Source: Alphaproteobacteria bacterium (GTDB lineage: Bacteria; Pseudomonadota; Alphaproteobacteria; UBA828). Taken from it: a stretch of DNA of 21,247 nt. Every line of letters begins with the position of its first letter. Position 1 is the stretch's first letter. Under the pieces are notes generated by a model. The model made no database searches and had not been told where the DNA came from. It worked only from the letters and a program-made list of their open reading frames with translations. A program made the translations under genes and the position numbers. The stretch lies in the NCBI GenBank assembly GCA_022826345.1, contig JAJDVB010000229.1, forward strand, positions 1 to 21,247, in the 5' to 3' direction. Positions 7,248 through 15,078 of this stretch are shown here, in pieces.

Positions 7248-8680
7248 AGTTCGCGGACTTGTCGCCGGAGCGCTATCGCCGGCTGACCGCGAAGCGGACG
7301 GCGCGCCTGGTCGCCGACGGGATCGTCTCCCCGGTCCATCTCGCCGAGCACGCCCTTGCCCGGGCCAGGGAGGACGAGCCCCGCATCAACGCCTATGTGC
7401 GGCTTCTGGAGGACGAGGCGCTGCGCGCCGCGGGCGAGCGCGAAGCGGAAGCCCGGGCGGGCCGCCTCAGAGGGCCACTGCACGGCGTGCCGGTCGCCGT
7501 GAAGGACAATTTCTATCTCGCCGGCCATCCCGTGACGCGCGGCTCGCGCACGGCGACCGATACGCCGGCTGCCGAGACGGCGCCGGCGATCGAGCGGGTT
7601 CTCGCCGCCGGGGCGGTGATCGTCGGCAAGACGACCATGCCGGAATTCGGCTGGAAGGGAACCGGCAGCTCGCCGCTGACCGGCATCACGCGCAATCCGT
7701 GGAATCCGGAGCGAAATCCCGGCGGCTCCAGCTCGGGCTCGGCGGCAACCGTCGCTTCGGGCGCGGTGCCCATCGCGCTCGGCTCCGATGCCGGCGGGTC
7801 GATACGTATCCCGGCCTCGTTCTGCGGCGTGGTGGGCATGAAGCCCACGCTCGGGCGCATCCCCGTCTGGCCCGGCACGGTTACCGAGTCGCTCTCCCAT
7901 GTCGGCCCCCTCGCCCGCTCGGTGGAAGACTCCGCGCTCGCGGCCGCGGTAACGGCGGGCCCCGACCGGCGCGACCCGTTGTCCTACGGGGCTCCGGACG
8001 CGAGCCCCCGGGGCGCGCTTGCCCGGTTACGGGCCGGGACGCTGAGGATCGCGATCGCGGCCGAACCCTTCGGCATCGCGCCCGGGAACGGGGTCGCCGC
8101 GATCTTCGCGGACGCGATCGGCCGCCTGCGGGAGAAGCTCCCGGCCGCCTGGACGGAAACCGGCCTCGACATCCCGTTGCCGCGGGGGATCTTCGAAACG
8201 CTATGGGTGACGGGCCGGGGTTTCGGGTTCGCCGAGGTCATCGCCGCGCGCGGAGCAGAAATGGACCCGGGGCTCGTGCGCTGCGCAACGCTGGCGGAGG
8301 ACTATTCGCTCCGCGATTTCCTCGGCGCGATGGACGAGCGGCGCAGGCTGAACGCCCAACTCGCCTCGACGCTCGAGGCCCGGGACGTGCTCGTCACGCC
8401 GACCATGCCCCTGACCGCGTTCGCGGCGGAAGACGAGGTGCCGCCGGGCGGCGAGGCCGACGCGCCACTTCCGTGGGTGACCTGGACGCCCTACACCTAC
8501 CCCTTCAACCTCTCCGGACAGCCGGCGGTTTCGATTCCGTGCGGACTCGACGGGGACCGGCTTCCCGTCGGACTTCAGATCGTCGCCAAATGGGGCGCGG
8601 ACCGGCTCGCCATCGCGGTCGCGCGGCGTTTCGAGAGGATCCTGGGCCGGGCGCGTCCGGCCCCGGTCAATGCGCCATGA
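7244..8680 (+). CDS. Amidase signature family hydrolase
   Basis: 478 residues, normal for the amidase-signature family that hydrolyses carboxamides by a Ser-cis-Ser-Lys triad. The residues are visible: K87 in GVPVAVKDNF, the cis-Ser in the GGSSSGSA loop (S162 by spacing), and nucleophile S186 in DAGGSIRIP. The downstream FCGVVGMKPTLGRIP segment and the C-terminal 'QPAVSIPCGL...PVGLQIV' block are also standard. Start chosen at 7244, where ATG overlaps the M20 stop as ATGA, so the two hydrolases are translationally coupled. Together they suggest breakdown of an amide- or N-acyl-containing metabolite in the cytoplasm. The family spans amides, nylon-type oligomers, allophanate and Gln-tRNA precursors; nothing here marks GatA, and no gatB or gatC is adjacent. 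The 3' end overlaps the convergent stress-protein gene by 14 bases. Confidence 0.9.
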   Translation: MKFADLSPERYRRLTAKRTARLVADGIVSPVHLAEHALARAREDEPRINAYVRLLEDEALRAAGEREAEARAGRLRGPLHGVPVAVKDNFYLAGHPVTRGSRTATDTPAAETAPAIERVLAAGAVIVGKTTMPEFGWKGTGSSPLTGITRNPWNPERNPGGSSSGSAATVASGAVPIALGSDAGGSIRIPASFCGVVGMKPTLGRIPVWPGTVTESLSHVGPLARSVEDSALAAAVTAGPDRRDPLSYGAPDASPRGALARLRAGTLRIAIAAEPFGIAPGNGVAAIFADAIGRLREKLPAAWTETGLDIPLPRGIFETLWVTGRGFGFAEVIAARGAEMDPGLVRCATLAEDYSLRDFLGAMDERRRLNAQLASTLEARDVLVTPTMPLTAFAAEDEVPPGGEADAPLPWVTWTPYTYPFNLSGQPAVSIPCGLDGDRLPVGLQIVAKWGADRLAIAVARRFERILGRARPAPVNAP

Positions 8681-9536
8681 AGACCGGCATCTCGGCCCGG
8701 GTCAGCACATGCTGGGTGACCCCGCCGAGGATGAGCTGACGCAACCGGCTGCGCGAGAACGCGCCCATCACCAGGAGGTCGGCTCCGATGGCGCTCGCCT
8801 CGGCCAGCAGAACCTCTCCGATGGAGCGGTAGTCGGGCGAGAGTTCCCTGATCTCGGCCTCGATCCCGTGCCAGGCGAGGTTCTCGCTGATCGATTCGGC
8901 CGGCGGCCCCTGCTTCGCCCCGGTGGAAACCGAGAGCAGGCGGACCTTCTTGGACCTTTCCAGCAGCAGCGCCTTGGCGGCGTGGAACGCCCTCGCCGCG
9001 GGTCCGCTCCGGTTCCAGCCCACCAGCACGGTCTCGCCGATATGCTCCGGCGGCGTGGGCGGGGTGACCAGCACGGGGCGGCCGGTGGAGAAGATCGCCG
9101 ACTCCACGCTCAGCAGGTCAAGGTTGGAGCTTCCTCCGAGCGGCCGGCCGACGACGATCATATCGTAGGCGCCGCCGCGCCGGGCGACCACGTCCGGACC
9201 GAACTCATCGATCGCCTCCCAGCTCACCGAAGGATGATCGGAGTGCCCGGCCTGGGTACGGACCTCGAACCCGTTGTCGGCAACGAAGGCGTCGAACCGT
9301 GCGCGCGAGGCGGCCTCGATTTCGTTGGCGCGCTCGATATGCTCGGCTTCGAGGTCGTGGCTGACATAGGCGTGGATGCCCTCGTAGCCCATCGCGGCGA
9401 TCGCGCGGGGCCGTTCGCGGACATGGGTGACCGCGACGTGGGCGGAAAAATCCGTGGCGATCGTGCCCGCTGCGTGGAGCACGGAGTCGTCGGTCTCCGG
9501 CTCGATCAGCAGGGCGAGAATGGACCGCGTCGTCAT
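8667..9536 (-). CDS. Universal stress protein, tandem UspA domains
   Basis: 289 residues with two Usp-like halves (about 1-150 and 160-289). The second half carries the nucleotide-binding signature near the end, MGAFSRSRLRQLILGG (257-272), followed by THVL-like and final strand PVFMAH, and DLLVMG before it. The first half has DMIVVGRPLGG and STGRPVLVTP but a less regular glycine loop. Such tandem proteins are cytoplasmic, bind ATP or AMP and are induced by growth arrest or oxidative stress. ATG at 9536 is preceded by GGGAGG with 5-base spacing. The gene runs against the flow of the catabolic operons: its end overlaps the amidase end by 14 bases and its start is divergent from the acyl-CoA ligase gene. 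A direct role in the pathway is not implied. Confidence 0.88.
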   Translation of the reverse strand: MTTRSILALLIEPETDDSVLHAAGTIATDFSAHVAVTHVRERPRAIAAMGYEGIHAYVSHDLEAEHIERANEIEAASRARFDAFVADNGFEVRTQAGHSDHPSVSWEAIDEFGPDVVARRGGAYDMIVVGRPLGGSSNLDLLSVESAIFSTGRPVLVTPPTPPEHIGETVLVGWNRSGPAARAFHAAKALLLERSKKVRLLSVSTGAKQGPPAESISENLAWHGIEAEIRELSPDYRSIGEVLLAEASAIGADLLVMGAFSRSRLRQLILGGVTQHVLTRAEMPVFMAH

Positions 9537-9665
9537 CGCACCTCCCTACCGCGAAAACGGTAGCGTCGCGCCGTACTGTTTTCAATATATGTGCCTGTTG
9601 CCGAAATGCCACGCGGGACAAGATGCGGAAGTCCTCCGGCCGCGGCCAACCACGCGGCCCCCAGG

Positions 9666-9695
9666 TTGACGCCCCGTCGGCGGGGTGTCGATACT
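9666..9695 (+). promoter_or_regulatory. Possible promoter of the acyl-CoA ligase operon, with overlapping hairpin
   Basis: TTGACG (9666-9671) and GATACT (9690-9695) are 18 bases apart and resemble a sigma70 promoter. A GC-rich inverted repeat GACGCCCCG-TCGG-CGGGGTGTC (9668-9689) fills the spacer and could be an operator or chance. If used, transcription would begin near 9702, which would exclude a GTG at 9685 as the start of the next gene. Weak evidence, by eye only. Confidence 0.3.
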
Positions 9696-9726
9696 TGCGC
9701 CCGGTCGCGGTCCGGGCGGAGTGGAT

Positions 9727-11790
9727 GTGTTCAGGTCGGTAGAGCAGTTGTTCAGACCGCGGTCGATTGCCATCGTCGGCGCGTCGGATAGCGGCGCAGG
9801 AGGCTGGCCGCGGGCGATTTACGGCAATCTGGAGCACGCCGGCTTTCCGGTCCCCGTCTACCTGATCAACCCCCGGCGGGACCGCCTGTGGGACCGCGAG
9901 GTCTACCCGTCCTTCGCAAGCCTGCCGGAACCCGTCGACCTCGCGCTCACCCTCATTCCGGCCGAAAGCGTGGTCGACACGCTGGCCGACGGGCACGCCA
10001 ACGGGCTGAAGGCGGCGCTGGTCTTCGCCGCCAGGTTCGGCGAGGGGGGCGACGAGGCGGGCGGTGCGCGCTCCCGGCGACTCGCGGAGCTCTGCGACGA
10101 GGGTCTCAGGGTGTGCGGACCCAACTGCATGGGCGCGCTCGCCCTGCCGGAGTCGCATTTGTTCTACCCGGCCGAACGGGTGCGCGCGCTGCCGCGAGGC
10201 GGCGTCGGCGTGATCTTCCAGTCCGGCGGGACCTTCCAGTACTGGCTCTCCCAGGGCGCGGTACGGGGCCTCGGCTTCAGCTACGCGGTGTCCAGCGGCA
10301 ACGAGCTCGACCTCGACGTCGCCGACTACATCGCCTTCCTGGTCGACGATCCCGGCACTCGGGTCATCGCCTGCATGCTGGAAGGGATTCGCCGCCCGGA
10401 GGCTTTCATGGCCGCCTGCGCCAGAGCCCTCGCGGCCGGAAAACCCGTCGTTGCGCTCAAGACCGGAGCGAGCGAGCGCGGACGCTCCGCGACGGAAAGC
10501 CATACCGGGGCGGTCGCTGGAGACGACGACATCTTCAACGCCGTATGCGAACGCTACGGGATCGTGCGGTGCCACGGCCTCGACGACCTGATCGAGACAA
10601 CGCTGATGTTCTCGACCGTGCGCCTTCCGAAAGGGCCGCGCGTGGCGTTCGCCGGCTATTCGGGCGGGGCCACCGGGCTCTTCCTCGACTATGCGAGCGA
10701 GGTCGGCCTGCCGGTCGCGGAGTTGAGCGAGGAGACGAAGACGGAGATCGCGCCGCTTCTGGACCGGGGACTCCGACCCTCCAACCCGCTCGACGGCGGC
10801 GCCGGCCTCGCGGGCCGGCAGGACGACTTCAGGAAAATCTGCCGAGCGATCGCAGACGATCCCCGCGTCGACATCCTTTCGATGCAGGGCCAGCTGCCGG
10901 CCCGGGAAGAAGACCGGGCGGACCCCGAGACGTTCGCCGCCGCGACGCGCGGCGCGGCCTCCGTCGTCGCGCACGGGCGCATGGGTCAGAACGTGACCGA
11001 TGCGGGACGCGCCTTCCAGCAGGTGGCCGGCGTTCCCTTCCTGCAGGGTCTGCCGGAGACGGTGCGCGCGCTGAAGTCCCTGGGGCGTTATGCCGAACGC
11101 AGACGCCGCGGCGCGCCCGTGGAGCGCCGGCCGGAGTCCCCGAACCCGGGAACGGTCGCCGATTTGCTCGCCGGCGCGGGAGTCCCGGAGCCGAGGGGCG
11201 GACTCGGCGCGAACGCAGCCGAGGCAGCCGGAATCGCCGACGGCATCGGCTATCCGGTGGCGCTCAAGATCATCTCGCCCCAGGCAGTTCACAAGACCGA
11301 GGTCGGCGGGGTGGCGCTCGGGCTGGGCGACACGGCAGCCCTGCTGCGGACCGCCGGGGAGATGGAAGCGAGGCTGCGGCGCGCCGAGCCGGAGGCGGAT
11401 ATCGAGGGATTCCTGGTGCAGGAGATGATGGACGGGCTCGAAATGTTCGTTGGACTGCGGGACGATCCGCAGTTCGGCCCGTTCATCGTCGCGGGGCTGG
11501 GCGGCATCCATGTCGAGGCGCTGGGCGACCTCGCGTTCCGGCTTCTCCCCATCGACGAGAGAGAGGCGCGCGAAATGCTGGATTCGCTGCGCGGCCGCGC
11601 GCTGCTGGGCCCGTATCGCGGCCGGCTGGCGCGCGACGTGGATGCTCTGGTTCGCGCGATGCGGGCGGCCGGAAATGTCTATCTCGGCGTGCGCGACCGG
11701 TTCGCCGATATCGAAATCAACCCGCTGATCGCGCTCGCCGAGGGCAAGGGAGTGCGAGCGGTCGACATCAGGGAGACCCCCCGGAAATGA
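9727..11790 (+). CDS. ADP-forming acyl-CoA synthetase (acetate--CoA ligase family)
   Basis: About 687 residues containing both halves of the NDP-forming acyl-CoA ligase in one chain. An N-terminal CoA-binding Rossmann domain (FRPRSIAIVGAS at the start, VCGPNCMGAL around 130-137) is followed by succinyl-CoA-synthetase-like domains with the phosphorylated His H259 in ATESHTGAVAGD, and by a C-terminal ATP-grasp domain (about 465-680; PVALKIISPQAVHKTEVGGV, GFLVQEMM, FADIEINPL). It would convert a carboxylic acid plus CoA and ATP to acyl-CoA, ADP and phosphate. Start is uncertain: GTG at 9727 has GGAG five bases ahead and begins at the usual position relative to the first motif; GTG at 9685 and 9721 are alternatives. 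It overlaps the downstream acyl-CoA dehydrogenase frame near its stop, giving an activation-then-oxidation pair. Confidence 0.9.
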   Translation: MFRSVEQLFRPRSIAIVGASDSGAGGWPRAIYGNLEHAGFPVPVYLINPRRDRLWDREVYPSFASLPEPVDLALTLIPAESVVDTLADGHANGLKAALVFAARFGEGGDEAGGARSRRLAELCDEGLRVCGPNCMGALALPESHLFYPAERVRALPRGGVGVIFQSGGTFQYWLSQGAVRGLGFSYAVSSGNELDLDVADYIAFLVDDPGTRVIACMLEGIRRPEAFMAACARALAAGKPVVALKTGASERGRSATESHTGAVAGDDDIFNAVCERYGIVRCHGLDDLIETTLMFSTVRLPKGPRVAFAGYSGGATGLFLDYASEVGLPVAELSEETKTEIAPLLDRGLRPSNPLDGGAGLAGRQDDFRKICRAIADDPRVDILSMQGQLPAREEDRADPETFAAATRGAASVVAHGRMGQNVTDAGRAFQQVAGVPFLQGLPETVRALKSLGRYAERRRRGAPVERRPESPNPGTVADLLAGAGVPEPRGGLGANAAEAAGIADGIGYPVALKIISPQAVHKTEVGGVALGLGDTAALLRTAGEMEARLRRAEPEADIEGFLVQEMMDGLEMFVGLRDDPQFGPFIVAGLGGIHVEALGDLAFRLLPIDEREAREMLDSLRGRALLGPYRGRLARDVDALVRAMRAAGNVYLGVRDRFADIEINPLIALAEGKGVRAVDIRETPRK

Positions 11791-11813
11791 GGGACGGAGC
11801 GCAGGACGATTCG

Positions 11814-12971
11814 ATGAACTTCGACCTTCCCGAAGAGCTCGCGATGCTGAAGGAGACGGTGCGGCGCTTCGTCGACCGGGAGCTGATCCCGATCGAGCGC
11901 GAGACCTGCGAAGGGGGAAAGATCAAACCCGACGTGCGCGCGGTGCTGGAGGAAAAGGCGAAGGCGCTCGGCCTCTGGCTCTACGACGTGCCGGAAGAAT
12001 ACGGAGGGCTCGGGCTCGGCCTGCTCGCGCGCGCCGTGGTGTGGTCGGAGCTCGGCCGCACCATTGCGCTCCCCTCCCGCAACGCCAGCATCTTCGGCCC
12101 GTCGGTGAGCCCCATCCTCTATTTCCTCAACGAAGACCAGAAGGAGCGCTATCTGCTGCCGGTCATCGCGGGCGAGAAGAAGGCGTGCTTCGCCCAGACC
12201 GAGCCCGACGCGGGCGGCGATCCCGGCGCGATGCGGTCCACCGCGGTCCGCGACGGCGATCACTACGTGATCAACGGCACGAAACGGTTCATCACCGGCG
12301 CCGACGAAGCGGATTTCGCGCAGGTCTTCGCCGCGACGGATCGCGAGAAAGGCTCGCGCGGCGGTATTTCCGGGTTCCTGGTGGAGATGGATACGCCCGG
12401 CGTGACGCTGCTCAGGCCGCAGGAAACGATGATGGACGACCGGCCCTGGGAGATCGCCTTCGAGGACGTGCGGATCCCGGTGGAGAACCGCATCGGCGAG
12501 GAGGGCGAAGGGTTCAGGTTCGCGCAGAACTGGATCAGCGCCGGGCGTATCCGGCATGGCGCGCGCGGCATCGGCGTGATGGAGCGTTGCCTCGAGCTGG
12601 GCGCCGGCTATGCGAAGGAACGGGTGACCTTCGGCAAGCCGCTCGCCGAACGCCAGGCGGTCCAGTGGATGCTGGTCGACACCTATGCCGACCTCCACCG
12701 GCTCCGCCTGATGGTCCATCACGCCGCCTGGAAGGCCGACCGCGGCGAGGATGTCCGCTACGAGGCCTACATGTGCAAGTATCTCGGCGACACCAAGTCG
12801 TTCGAAGCGGCCGACCGTTGCCTGCAAATCCACGGCGGTATCGGCCTCACCACCGATCTCCCGATCGAGCGGATGTGGCGCGACCAGCGGAGCTTCGTGA
12901 TCACGGAAGGCCCGACGGAAATCCTCAAGATGGCGCTGGCCCGGCGCGTGCTCCGCGAATATGCCGGATGA
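11814..12971 (+). CDS. Acyl-CoA dehydrogenase
   Basis: 385 residues, standard length. Three-part ACAD fold: N-terminal helical domain (LPEELAMLKETVRRFVDREL), middle beta-barrel with the FAD/substrate segment CFAQTEPDAGGDPG and the following INGTKRFITGA, and C-terminal helices with ERVTFGKPLAERQAVQWML, CLQIHGGIGLTTDLPIERMWRD and the catalytic-base region. Glu365 in ITEGPTEILK occupies the usual base position, so the enzyme should be an active flavoprotein introducing an alpha,beta double bond into an acyl-CoA, with electrons passed to ETF. Start at 11814 follows AGGA by 7 bases and matches the family N-terminus (MNFDLPEEL). An ATG at 11787, overlapping the ligase stop as ATGA, would add nine residues and is a real alternative. 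Sits between the CoA ligase and the crotonase, as in a CoA-dependent degradation route. Confidence 0.92.
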   Translation: MNFDLPEELAMLKETVRRFVDRELIPIERETCEGGKIKPDVRAVLEEKAKALGLWLYDVPEEYGGLGLGLLARAVVWSELGRTIALPSRNASIFGPSVSPILYFLNEDQKERYLLPVIAGEKKACFAQTEPDAGGDPGAMRSTAVRDGDHYVINGTKRFITGADEADFAQVFAATDREKGSRGGISGFLVEMDTPGVTLLRPQETMMDDRPWEIAFEDVRIPVENRIGEEGEGFRFAQNWISAGRIRHGARGIGVMERCLELGAGYAKERVTFGKPLAERQAVQWMLVDTYADLHRLRLMVHHAAWKADRGEDVRYEAYMCKYLGDTKSFEAADRCLQIHGGIGLTTDLPIERMWRDQRSFVITEGPTEILKMALARRVLREYAG

Positions 12972-13058
12972 CGCGGGCGCCGCTTTGACTGACCGCCCCG
13001 CTCGAATAAGCTTTTGCCACCCGCGAACGCGGAACGCAGGAATCCCGAAGGAGAGGTC

Positions 13059-13907
13059 ATGGCCGAGTACAACTACGAATGCGTGAAGGTCGAGGTCCGG
13101 GACGGTATCGGCTGGGCGGTGATGAACCGGCCCGAGAAGCGCAACGCCATGAGCCCGCAGCTCCACTACGACATGGACGACGCGCTGGGCCGGCTGGAGA
13201 CCGACCCGGACGCGCGCGTGATCGTGGTCACCGGCGCGGGCGGCAATTTCAGTGCCGGACAGGATCTCAAGAAGTTCTTCCGCGAGCTCGAGAACGATCC
13301 CTTCGAGCGCAAGAAGGCACAGCGCTACGCCAATAGCTGGCGCTGGCAGCGGCTCTACAACTACGACAAACCGACCATCGCGATGATCCACGGTTACTGC
13401 GTCGGCGGCGCCTTCATGCAGCTGCTCGCGACCGATTTCGCCATCGCGGCCAAGAGCGCGACCTTTTCGCTCTCGGAGGTCAACTGGGGCATCCTTCCGG
13501 GCGCGCTGGTCGCCAAGGTGGTATCGGACACGGTGCTGCCGCGCCACGCGCTCTACTATGCCTGCCTGGGCGACCCGTTCGACGGCGACGAGGCGGCGCG
13601 CATCGGCATGGTCAACTACGCCGTCCCGGACGACGACCTCGAAGCGGAGACGGTCAAGCTCGCCGAGAAGCTGATGAGGAAGAGCCCGGCGGTGCTGCGC
13701 GCGACCAAGCAGGCGGTGCGCCAGGTTCGCACGATGGATTTCGACCAGGCCTACGACTACCTCGCCGCCAAGGGTCAGTCGATCAAGGTGGGCGACGCGG
13801 AGGACTCATACAACACGGGACTTCGCCAGTTTCTCGACGAGAAGAGCTACAAGCCGACATTCGAGCCGTTCAAGCTGGGTACGCTCCTGTCGGACCAACG
13901 GGACTAG
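13059..13907 (+). CDS. Crotonase related to p-hydroxycinnamoyl-CoA hydratase/lyase
   Basis: 282 residues of the crotonase fold. Overall pattern is close to hydroxycinnamoyl (feruloyl)-CoA hydratase/lyase: NRPEKRNAMSPQL, TGAGGNFSAGQDLKKFFRE, KPTIAMIHGYCVGGAF, ATFSLSEVNWGILPG and the C-terminal RQFLDEKSYKP. The catalytic acid E140 and neighbouring W143 match E143 and W146 of the Pseudomonas enzyme, and the oxyanion glycine is G117. But the positions of S123, Y239 and M70 in that enzyme are M120, A236 and Q68 here (alignment from memory), so a phenolic substrate may not be held in the same way. It would hydrate the enoyl-CoA made by the upstream dehydrogenase and perhaps split it to an aldehyde and acetyl-CoA. 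Start at 13059 follows AAGGAG by 5 bases. 87 bases separate it from the dehydrogenase gene. Confidence 0.88.
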   Translation: MAEYNYECVKVEVRDGIGWAVMNRPEKRNAMSPQLHYDMDDALGRLETDPDARVIVVTGAGGNFSAGQDLKKFFRELENDPFERKKAQRYANSWRWQRLYNYDKPTIAMIHGYCVGGAFMQLLATDFAIAAKSATFSLSEVNWGILPGALVAKVVSDTVLPRHALYYACLGDPFDGDEAARIGMVNYAVPDDDLEAETVKLAEKLMRKSPAVLRATKQAVRQVRTMDFDQAYDYLAAKGQSIKVGDAEDSYNTGLRQFLDEKSYKPTFEPFKLGTLLSDQRD

Positions 13908-13935
13908 ACGGCACACAACAAGGGGAGAGACGACG

Positions 13936-15006
13936 ATGAAACGGCTACTCAGCATGGCCATGGCCGGCACCGCTGTGGCCCTGATGGGCTTCGCCGGCGC
14001 GGCGGAGGCGCAGTTCTACAAGGGCAAGCGGATCACCATCCTGATCAACTACTCGGCGGGCGGGCCGACCGACATCGAAGGGCGGCTTGTCGCCAAGCAT
14101 CTGAGCAAGCACATCCCGGGCAACCCGCGCATCATCGTGAAGAACGTCCCGGGCGCCGGCGGCATTACCGGCTCGAACTATATGGGCGAGGTCGCCAAGC
14201 CCGACGGGCTGTCGCTCGCGATCTTCACCCCGCCGCTGATCTCGCAGGTGCTCCAGGATCCCGGGCTGCGGGTGGACTTCTCCAAGTTCGTCTGGCTCGC
14301 GGGGATCGGCCATCCCCAGGTCTGCTACATCCGCAAGGATGCGGGCTCCGGCGTGAGCTCGGTCGAGGACGTGCTGAAGATCAAGGGGTTCAAGGCCGCC
14401 GGCATGCGGACCACCTCGTCGCACGACCTCCGGTTCCGCATGGCCCTCGACCTGCTCGGCGCGGATTACAAATACGTCACCGGCTACAAGGGGCTCGCCA
14501 AGGTGGTCGCGGGCGTGATGCAGAACGAGACCCAGTTCTCCTGCGGCTCGGTGCCGGGCTTCCGCAAGAACGTCGAGCCGAACCTGATCGAGCCCGGCCA
14601 CGCGATCTCGCTCTGGTACTATTCCGCGGTCGATCCGAAGGGCATGGAGGTGCGCAACCCGCATCTCAAGGGCATCCCGACCTATCTCGACGTCTACAAG
14701 AAGCTCAAGGGCAAGGCGCCTTCCGGCGTGCGCTACGAGGCCTTCCAGCTCATCAACAACCTGTCGGTAAGCATGCTGCGCGGCTCCTTCGTGCCGGCAG
14801 GCACGCCCGACGAGGCGGTCAAGGCGCTGCGCGCGGCGTGGGCGGCGGTCGCCAAGGACAAGGACTTCGCCGCGGATTACACCAAGGTGATCAAGGCGCC
14901 GCCGAACATCATCCTGGCCGCGGCGGCGCAGGCCCATGTGAATGCGGCGGGCAAGGTCTCGCCGGAGATCGTCGCGTTCTTCAAGGACCTGGTCGGCAGA
15001 AAGTAG
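13936..15006 (+). CDS. tctC: Tripartite tricarboxylate transporter substrate-binding protein (Bug/TctC)
   Basis: 356 residues. A signal peptide (MKRLLSMAMAGTAVALMGF..., probable cleavage after AEA, residue 25) sends it to the periplasm. The mature part starts FYKGKRITILINYSAGGPTD, the hallmark first strand and ligand-binding loop of Bug receptors, followed by IIVKNVPGAGGITGSNYMG and PDGLSLAIFTPP. Bug proteins bind small carboxylates (citrate, dicarboxylates, aromatic acids, amino acids) and deliver them to the TctA/TctB membrane pair encoded just downstream. Several central segments (for example VCYIRKDAGSGV, FSCGSVPGFRK) are more divergent than in the best-known citrate receptors, so the ligand is open. 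AGGGGAG at 13921-13927 precedes ATG by 8 bases. Being next to CoA-pathway genes suggests it imports the substrate of that pathway. Confidence 0.92.
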   Translation: MKRLLSMAMAGTAVALMGFAGAAEAQFYKGKRITILINYSAGGPTDIEGRLVAKHLSKHIPGNPRIIVKNVPGAGGITGSNYMGEVAKPDGLSLAIFTPPLISQVLQDPGLRVDFSKFVWLAGIGHPQVCYIRKDAGSGVSSVEDVLKIKGFKAAGMRTTSSHDLRFRMALDLLGADYKYVTGYKGLAKVVAGVMQNETQFSCGSVPGFRKNVEPNLIEPGHAISLWYYSAVDPKGMEVRNPHLKGIPTYLDVYKKLKGKAPSGVRYEAFQLINNLSVSMLRGSFVPAGTPDEAVKALRAAWAAVAKDKDFAADYTKVIKAPPNIILAAAAQAHVNAAGKVSPEIVAFFKDLVGRK

Positions 15007-15032
15007 CCGATCCGTTCCTGACGCAGCGACCT

Positions 15033-15059
15033 GCCCGGGCGGCGCGTTGCCGCCCGGGT
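15033..15059 (+). promoter_or_regulatory. Strong intercistronic hairpin between receptor and permease genes
   Basis: A perfect 10-base-pair stem (15034-15043 with 15049-15058) and a five-base loop GCGTT, with a further G-T pair outside. No T-run follows, so it is not a classical intrinsic terminator. Such hairpins between a binding-protein gene and its membrane gene often protect the upstream message from decay or reduce read-through, which keeps receptor in excess of permease; that role is inferred. Confidence 0.6.
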
Positions 15060-15078
15060 GTCCTGCCCGGGCCTTCCG

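Noticed and set aside
9888..11780. Very long plus-strand frame shifted by one or two bases inside the acyl-CoA ligase gene, running into the acyl-CoA dehydrogenase
   Set aside because: Its translation is arginine- and glycine-rich shadow sequence without motifs until it enters the true dehydrogenase; high GC keeps stop codons rare.
9205..13547. Long antisense open frames (9205-11511 and 11679-13547)
   Set aside because: They lie opposite well-supported genes with complete catalytic motifs and show no family pattern; expected from G/C at third positions.
15033..15059. Rho-independent terminator after tctC
   Set aside because: There is a strong stem but no T-tract, and the permease gene of the same transporter follows at once.
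15058..15078. GTG at 15058 as start of the permease gene
   Set aside because: It lies in the right arm of a strong hairpin and would add seven residues (MSCPGLP) ahead of the natural hydrophobic start; ATG 15079 fits better.
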